Assembly: GCA_021791415.1 (NCBI GenBank)
Contig: JAJYWQ010000085.1
Location: forward strand, 30,027 to 62,501
DNA from: a bacterium
Lineage (GTDB): Bacteria; Chloroflexota; Dormibacteria; Aeolococcales; Bog-877
Reading direction: 5' to 3'
DNA length: 32,475 nt
In this document: one piece after another, positions 32,064-32,475 of the stretch
Layout: each line of letters starts with the position of its first letter
How positions within the stretch are numbered: the first letter of the stretch is position 1
The notes under the pieces: model-generated
The model's database searches: none
Told to the model about the DNA's origin: nothing
The model's input: only the letters and a program-made list of their open reading frames with translations
Program-made: the position numbers and the translations under genes

Positions 32064-32475
32064 GTGAGGCGCAGGTTGCCGGCCGCCCGCGGTCAGTCCC
32101 TGGTCGAGTTCGCCTTGGTGCTGCCGCTCCTCCTTCTCTTGTTGGCGGGAGGGGTCGACCTAGCCCGAGCCTACTTCGTGGGCATCGAGGTGAGCAACGC
32201 CGCGCGGGAGGCGTCCCTGTACGTGGCCCGCACTGGCCCATACGTCACTTCCCCGGGCGTTTTGACCGCAGCGCAGCAGTACGCGGCTACCCTGCCCCCG
32301 GCAGGTAGCGAGATGGGCTGTCCCCCGCCAGGCGGTACAGAGGGCCCCGCAGTCGATGCCGGATGCGCATCCTTCCAGGGCAGCTTCCTCTCGTGCCCAG
32401 CGAGTGAGATGACCTGGCAGTTCACTCCGGCCACCCTCCCACCTCAGTCGGGCACCGACCCGGTATCGGACTCGT
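32064..32475 (+). CDS. TadE-like pilus-assembly protein, partial (3' end outside window)
   Basis: An open frame of 137 codons without a stop up to the window end. ARGQSLVEFALVLPLLLLLLAGG-like sequence followed by VDLARAYFVGIEVSNAAREAS is the TadE signature, with the conserved glutamate after the pre-segment Gln. The start GTG 32064 is 1 nt after the TadG-like stop (TAGAGTG), suggesting coupling. An in-frame ATG at 32010 is an alternative with a poor ribosome binding site. The domain beyond the membrane segment is Pro/Gly/Ser-rich and cysteine-containing. Confidence 0.78.
   Translation, partial: MRRRLPAARGQSLVEFALVLPLLLLLLAGGVDLARAYFVGIEVSNAAREASLYVARTGPYVTSPGVLTAAQQYAATLPPAGSEMGCPPPGGTEGPAVDAGCASFQGSFLSCPASEMTWQFTPATLPPQSGTDPVSDS

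Overview
The window is GC-rich bacterial chromosome with dense genes and AGGAGG-type ribosome binding sites. It joins a core transcription/translation locus (about 17.4-30.6 kb) to a small-molecule catabolism island (about 2-17 kb), with a secreted-protein gene at the left edge and Tad/Flp pilus-type genes at the right edge. RpoC carries a long coiled-coil insert with a small beta-rich centre in the clamp region. This insert and the flanking motifs recall Chloroflexota and neighbouring lineages (for example Dormibacterota) more than typical Actinobacteria. That placement is an inference from memory of the family, not a search result.

Left edge (1-2034): a secreted beta-propeller-like protein gene on the minus strand runs off the window. 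It has a good promoter and a leader with two hairpins. Behind it lies a gene-free stretch with a 16-nt direct repeat that resembles the end of an IS21-type insertion sequence.

Catabolic island (2035-17.0 kb): on the minus strand, a glutamate-1-semialdehyde-aminomutase-like aminotransferase, a PucR-type regulator, a GabT-like aminotransferase and an aminobutyraldehyde-type dehydrogenase, the last three overlapping. Divergently, on the plus strand, an FAD amine oxidase (DAO/PuuB-like), a peptide-type ABC substrate-binding lipoprotein, a YtcJ-like amidohydrolase, two Dpp-type permeases and a second aldehyde dehydrogenase. Together they look like uptake of an amine, amide or small peptide, hydrolysis, oxidation or transamination to an aldehyde, and oxidation to an acid under PucR control. 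The transporter ATPases are not here and the substrate is unknown.

Core locus (minus strand): rpmG, tRNA-Trp(CCA), secE, nusG, rplK, rplA, two deoC-family genes, rplJ, rplL, rpoB, rpoC, then a small VOC-fold protein overlapping the end of rpoC. A consensus promoter drives rpmG, and a second promoter plus an L10-type autoregulatory leader precedes rplJ. The most unusual part is the insertion between rplA and rplJ of two overlapping deoC-family genes. One keeps all catalytic residues. The other has lost the aspartate and both lysines and looks like a pseudoenzyme partner. SecE has a long Pro/Ala/Ser/Thr-rich tail predicted to lie outside the membrane.

Right edge (30.6-32.5 kb): divergent from rpmG, a TadG-like protein and a TadE-like pilus-assembly protein, the latter cut by the window end.
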